NCBI RefSeq assembly: GCF_030954495.1
Contig: NZ_JAVHUW010000018.1
Span: forward strand, 1 to 34,197
DNA: 34,197 bases
Direction: 5' to 3'
DNA from: Candidatus Desulfosporosinus nitrosoreducens
Lineage (GTDB): Bacteria > Bacillota > Desulfitobacteriia > Desulfitobacteriales > Desulfitobacteriaceae
The translations under genes were made by a program, and so were the position numbers. Below, one piece after another: positions 30,685 to 34,197 of the stretch (within the stretch, counting starts at the first letter, position 1; the number at the start of each line of letters is the position of its first letter). The notes below the pieces were generated by a model. It was not told where the DNA came from, searched no databases, and saw only the letters and a list, made by a program, of their open reading frames with translations.

Positions 30685-33093
30685 ATGATTGACGATAAAG
30701 CTTATAGCCTATCGAATATAGAGCTGCTTTCGGATTTGTCACCCGCCGAACTGGATGAACTGGCTCGTGACTTTCAATGGGAGAGCTATGAAGAGGGTTC
30801 CGAGATTATTAAGCAAGGCCAGGAAAAACATGCTTTTTATATTCTGGTCAAAGGCAAAGCGGATGTCCTGTTTCGCAAGGCAGGATACCGCCTGAGGCGT
30901 GTCAGGTCCGTGGCCCCGGGGGATACTTTTGGCGAATTTTCCTTGCTCAGCGGCAAACCCGCGGCAACAACGATTCTTTGTCAGGAAAAATGCCAGGTTT
31001 TAGCGTTGGATTCGGAAGGTTTTGCCCGGATGCTTTTGCGCTGGCCAAGGCTTTACCAAACCTTTGTCGGCCGCCTGACCGAAAATCTAAACGATGCCAA
31101 TCTCATTTTATCGGAGGCCAGATATAGGGAAGTTCTCCGTTCCGCCCTTCAGCTAACTCAATATAAAGATAAATTTTATGGTATTTGGGGAGGCGCTCGT
31201 ACGACTGCAGAGGTTGAAGGGAAACTGGAAGAGCTTGTTCATCCGAAAGGGCACTTGCTTTTAAGCGGAGAGCGGGGGACCGGACGCCAAATGATGGCCT
31301 GGTATGTCCACCAGCGCCAATCCGGCGCTGAAGCTCCCTTCGTCGTTGTAGACGGAAGACGTTTCGATCAGCAGTGGAAGGATTTAATCGCGGAGCCCGT
31401 CAGCCTGGAAGAATCCGCTGTCAATACCCTCAATCTCTTCGATATTGCTGAAGGTGGAACTTTATTTATACGGGAAATAAATCTGATATCTCCTCATACG
31501 CAGGTGCTGCTTGCCCAAGCTATGAACTTTCAAAACAAAAAATGCTTCGTCATCGGCAGTTTAAACACTAAAGCCAATGACAAGGCTTTGGCTAAGGACA
31601 TTATTCCGGAATTGCGGGAATGCTTTGCCCATACCTATGAAATTCCCCCTTTGCGCAAACGCAAGCGCGATATTCCCGTGTTAGCCCAGGGATTTTTGGA
31701 GAAGCTGGCTCAGAAGGATCAGCGCAAGGTGCCTGTTCTAAATCAGGAAGCGATCAAATTACTGCTCTCGCACAATTATCAGCAGGGAAATGTCTCAGAA
31801 CTGATTCAAGTCATTGAAAGGGCATTTTATATAGCGGAGCAGGATGTCATTGGTTTGGAGCAAATCTTCTTTGGTCCCACAGCGGAACAAAGCGGTCATA
31901 GAATTAATCTGCTGACTTGGCCGAAGCTAAAAAATACCTTGGTAAAAGGAACGCTTATCAACAGCTTAAGACAGGTGGCCGCAATTCTGTTCATCGGTCT
32001 GGTATTATGCTTACTGCTTACCCCTCAAATAGCGGTTTCTACTAAAATTTTCACCTTGGTGTGGGGGCTGTGGTGGCCGGTCCTGGCGCTTGTCTCTCCG
32101 TTTTTAGGCCGATTATGGTGTACCCTTTGTCCATTTTCGACAATTATGGATTTTGTTCAAAAAAGGGTGCATAAGAACCGGGCAATCCCGGAAGCTATCA
32201 TTAAGTACGATTACCTCATTGTCAGTTTCTTGTTTTTGCTGATTTTCTGGATTGAAGTGCTTACTGACATGCGCTCTCATCCAATTTACACGGCCATCTT
32301 GCTAATATCTATTCAAGCCAGTGCCGTATTTATCGCGGTCCTCTATCCCCGCCATACCTGGTGCCGGCATTTTTGCCCCCTGGGAGGGTTTATCGGAACC
32401 GCTTCCATAGGCTCCATGCTGGAAGTCCGGGCCGATGCTTCAGTTTGTCTGAATAAATGCACGACCTTCGATTGCTATGTCGGGAAGGGAAAGGTCCCAG
32501 GCTGTCCCATGTCCCAACACCTGCCCTTCCTGGACAATAATTTAGATTGCAAGCTTTGCTTTAACTGCGTTCGAAATTGTCCGAATGGTTCGGTACAGGT
32601 TAATTTAAGACTTGCGGGCCGCGAGGTCTGGCATTTGGTTCGTGTTAACCAAGGGTTTGTGGTCTTTATTGGGGTAATGCTCAGTATTTTGCTGCCGCTT
32701 AACTACTTCGAGGGGGTGGAAAAACTATGGAATCCCCTGACCTGGAAAGTTTGGTTCAGCCTATGCTATTGGGGAGCAGGTCTAATAGGCGGCTTGCTTG
32801 CCGGGAAAATCGCCAAACCTTTTAAGACAAAGGCCGCTTCGCTGCGTGTTAAACTGGTTTTTGCCCTGACCCCACTTGTCCTGGCCGGACATATTATGTA
32901 TCAAATGGCGCTTATTCCAGGCATTCATTCCCTTTTCTTTGGCGTGGGTTATAAAACATCCTCAGGGCTGAAGTCCTTCTACATTCCGGTCACAATTGTC
33001 ACGCACAGTATTGCCGCCGCCTTTGGAATCGTGCTGACAGGGATAACGATTGCTCTTGTTTTGCTGCGCACCAAAGAGAGACGAGCAGTTTAA
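30685..33093 (+). CDS. CRP-like sensor / degenerate AAA+ / membrane polyferredoxin fusion
   Basis: An 802-residue chimera. Residues 10-135 are a CRP/FNR-type cyclic-nucleotide-binding fold (FYILVKGKADVLF, GDTFGEFSLLSGKPAAT). Residues 155-400 follow a sigma-54 activator AAA+ domain but are degenerate: Walker A is GERGTGRQ (lysine replaced), the Walker B region reads LFIREI instead of LFLDEI, and no GAFTGA loop is visible. PPLRKRKRDI is retained. Residues 430-800 have about eight membrane helices and NapH/NosR-like iron-sulfur motifs: CTLCP (near 481), CRHFCP (near 559), a CLNKC..C..CP set (near 587) and CKLCFNCVRNCP (near 622). There is no DNA-binding domain. GGAGG precedes the ATG. It is probably a redox or electron-transfer protein gated by the sensor domain. 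Confidence 0.88.
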   Translation: MIDDKAYSLSNIELLSDLSPAELDELARDFQWESYEEGSEIIKQGQEKHAFYILVKGKADVLFRKAGYRLRRVRSVAPGDTFGEFSLLSGKPAATTILCQEKCQVLALDSEGFARMLLRWPRLYQTFVGRLTENLNDANLILSEARYREVLRSALQLTQYKDKFYGIWGGARTTAEVEGKLEELVHPKGHLLLSGERGTGRQMMAWYVHQRQSGAEAPFVVVDGRRFDQQWKDLIAEPVSLEESAVNTLNLFDIAEGGTLFIREINLISPHTQVLLAQAMNFQNKKCFVIGSLNTKANDKALAKDIIPELRECFAHTYEIPPLRKRKRDIPVLAQGFLEKLAQKDQRKVPVLNQEAIKLLLSHNYQQGNVSELIQVIERAFYIAEQDVIGLEQIFFGPTAEQSGHRINLLTWPKLKNTLVKGTLINSLRQVAAILFIGLVLCLLLTPQIAVSTKIFTLVWGLWWPVLALVSPFLGRLWCTLCPFSTIMDFVQKRVHKNRAIPEAIIKYDYLIVSFLFLLIFWIEVLTDMRSHPIYTAILLISIQASAVFIAVLYPRHTWCRHFCPLGGFIGTASIGSMLEVRADASVCLNKCTTFDCYVGKGKVPGCPMSQHLPFLDNNLDCKLCFNCVRNCPNGSVQVNLRLAGREVWHLVRVNQGFVVFIGVMLSILLPLNYFEGVEKLWNPLTWKVWFSLCYWGAGLIGGLLAGKIAKPFKTKAASLRVKLVFALTPLVLAGHIMYQMALIPGIHSLFFGVGYKTSSGLKSFYIPVTIVTHSIAAAFGIVLTGITIALVLLRTKERRAV

Positions 33094-33158
33094 CAAGACT
33101 GACAAGGTATTCATACAATGGAGAAAGGGGAGAGACTACCCTGAGATGAAATTTTGAC

Positions 33159-33186
33159 ATGCTGTTAATAAAGCCATTAACAGCAT
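33159..33186 (+). terminator. Hairpin between the fusion gene and DUF4434 gene
   Basis: ATGCTGTTAAT pairs perfectly with ATTAACAGCAT around six bases, 15 bases before the next start codon. It lacks a T-run, so it may affect translation of the next gene instead of ending transcription. Confidence 0.45.
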
Positions 33187-33200
33187 AAAGGATTTATGAG

Positions 33201-34193
33201 ATGAACATTGGGCAGGGGCTTCACAGCTGGTATGAAAAAATTATTGTCTTCTTACGGCGGTTTCCTCAAACTATGCGGATTCGGCCGAAGTTCAGCAGTT
33301 CTTTTATTCAATCCTGGTATTGCCGGAATTGGGACTATGACCGTTGGCTTGAAGAGTACCGAATGTTGCAGGCTATAGGTATACAGGAAGTAATCCTGCA
33401 GAGCATCTCTGATACCAAATCCCATTTCGCAGTCTATCAGACGAACATGAAAGGATATTCAAGTCATAACGTGGATATGCTGGAAACAGCTTTATCCGCG
33501 GCTGACAGAACAGGCATGAATGTCCGCATCGGTTTGGGGTTTAATGATGACTGGTGGTCGGTTGAAAACCAGGACGGAAAATGGCTGGCACGTGAAGCGG
33601 AAGCTAACAGCCTGATCATTACGGAAGTTATGATGATGTACGGCGGACATCAATCCTTTACAGGCTGGTATATCCCTTATGAATTTAATCCTTTGATGGT
33701 GCTGACCCATGATCAGCAAACACACTTAAATGGCTTTTTGCAAAAAATTGCCGGCACTATCAAATTGAGCAGTACAAAATCGATTATGATAGCTCCGTAT
33801 TATAATGCCCGGGTGTCAGGGCCTGTGACTTTAACCTTTTGGTCCCATGCGGTCCGGCATGTTTTAAAGGATACGGGGATCGATATTATTGCCTTACAAG
33901 ATAGTGTTGGAGCAGGTTTTAATACCTTAAGGGATTTGGACGAAATCTTTGCCGCTACTAAAAATGCCGCCGATGAAATTGGCTTGAGTCTATACGCAGT
34001 CAGCGAAACCTTTGAGGGAAATGGGAATAAAAGCCGGCCGGCGTCGCAAAGCCGAATTAATGAACAATTGTTTAGAGCTTCGCCCTTTGTGCGGGAGTTT
34101 GTGGCTTTTAGTATCAATCACTATCAAAACGGCAACGAACCGGTTCAAGCAAGCGGCTACAGGGACTATTACCGGTATTATTTCAATAAGTAG
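33201..34193 (+). CDS. DUF4434-type (beta/alpha)8 barrel protein
   Basis: A 330-residue soluble protein that looks like a DUF4434 glycosidase-like barrel. Early landmarks are WLEEYRMLQAIGIQEVILQ and GMNVRIGLGFNDDWW; later FTGWYIPYEFN, MIAPYYNAR and IDIIALQDSVGAG match barrel strands with acidic or tyrosine ends. Family members are related to glycoside hydrolases, but no activity is established. There is no clear signal peptide; the N-terminus has a short basic hydrophobic stretch. The ATG at 33201 has a weak AAAGG upstream, with the hairpin at 33159 just before it. No neighbour suggests a sugar pathway. Confidence 0.75.
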   Translation: MNIGQGLHSWYEKIIVFLRRFPQTMRIRPKFSSSFIQSWYCRNWDYDRWLEEYRMLQAIGIQEVILQSISDTKSHFAVYQTNMKGYSSHNVDMLETALSAADRTGMNVRIGLGFNDDWWSVENQDGKWLAREAEANSLIITEVMMMYGGHQSFTGWYIPYEFNPLMVLTHDQQTHLNGFLQKIAGTIKLSSTKSIMIAPYYNARVSGPVTLTFWSHAVRHVLKDTGIDIIALQDSVGAGFNTLRDLDEIFAATKNAADEIGLSLYAVSETFEGNGNKSRPASQSRINEQLFRASPFVREFVAFSINHYQNGNEPVQASGYRDYYRYYFNK

Positions 34194-34197
34194 ATAA

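Overview
The window reads as chromosomal DNA of an anaerobic, endospore-forming Firmicute of the Desulfitobacterium/Desulfosporosinus type. This is inferred from the gene content, not from a database match. The supporting genes are an AsrABC-type sulfite reductase, a single-chain pyruvate:ferredoxin oxidoreductase, a Spo0E-like phosphatase, a DUF3787 spore-type small protein, many sigma-54 activators, AGGAGG ribosome sites, and frequent TTG/GTG starts.

Layout. 1-2.4 kb: a leftward GAF-type sigma-54 activator. 2.6-4 kb: a divergent pair of XRE regulators around four evenly placed operators, then a possible tiny ORF and a Spo0E-like protein. 4-7.2 kb: a leftward periplasmic-sensor/PAS/GGDEF/HD-GYP protein and a DUF1992 protein. 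7.36-10.3 kb: asrABC behind a perfect CRP/FNR-type palindrome. 10.4-12.5 kb: a leftward FAD oxidoreductase of the L-2-hydroxyglutarate oxidase family and an orphan ParA. 12.8-15 kb: a decaying locus, with an N-terminal stub of a PrpR-type activator, a good sigma-54 promoter, an intact split UxaA-family lyase, and a truncated and frameshifted KdgT permease. 15.2-16.1 kb: a leftward phosphoesterase. 16.3-19.8 kb: pyruvate:ferredoxin oxidoreductase. 19.9-22.2 kb: an accessory patch with two defective tRNA-Ala-like remnants, an FMN reductase, a PIN-domain toxin-like pair and DUF3787. 22.3-30.3 kb, all leftward: a sigma-54 two-component system and two copies of a module made of a PSE/YeiH-family exporter plus a small uncharacterised protein. 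30.7-33.1 kb: a divergent fusion of a CRP-like sensor domain, a degenerate AAA+ domain and a membrane polyferredoxin. 33.2-34.2 kb: a DUF4434 protein.

How they may work together. AsrABC reduces sulfite to sulfide. Pyruvate oxidation could supply the low-potential electrons. The UxaA-like pair could be a sugar-acid dehydratase or, because (2R)-sulfolactate sulfo-lyase belongs to the same family, a source of sulfite plus pyruvate. The exporters resemble a family annotated as putative sulfate exporters. A sigma-54 promoter with upstream repeats lies before the second exporter module, and the adjacent sigma-54 response regulator is its natural candidate activator.

A 120-bp double-hairpin repeat occurs three times (41-160, 10267-10385, 15089-15208 inverted). 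Each copy lies at a gene end, and one copy supplies the last codons and stop of a gene. The most unusual items are the duplicated exporter/small-protein module with its regulation, the CRP-AAA-polyferredoxin fusion, the four-operator XRE switch and the repeat family.
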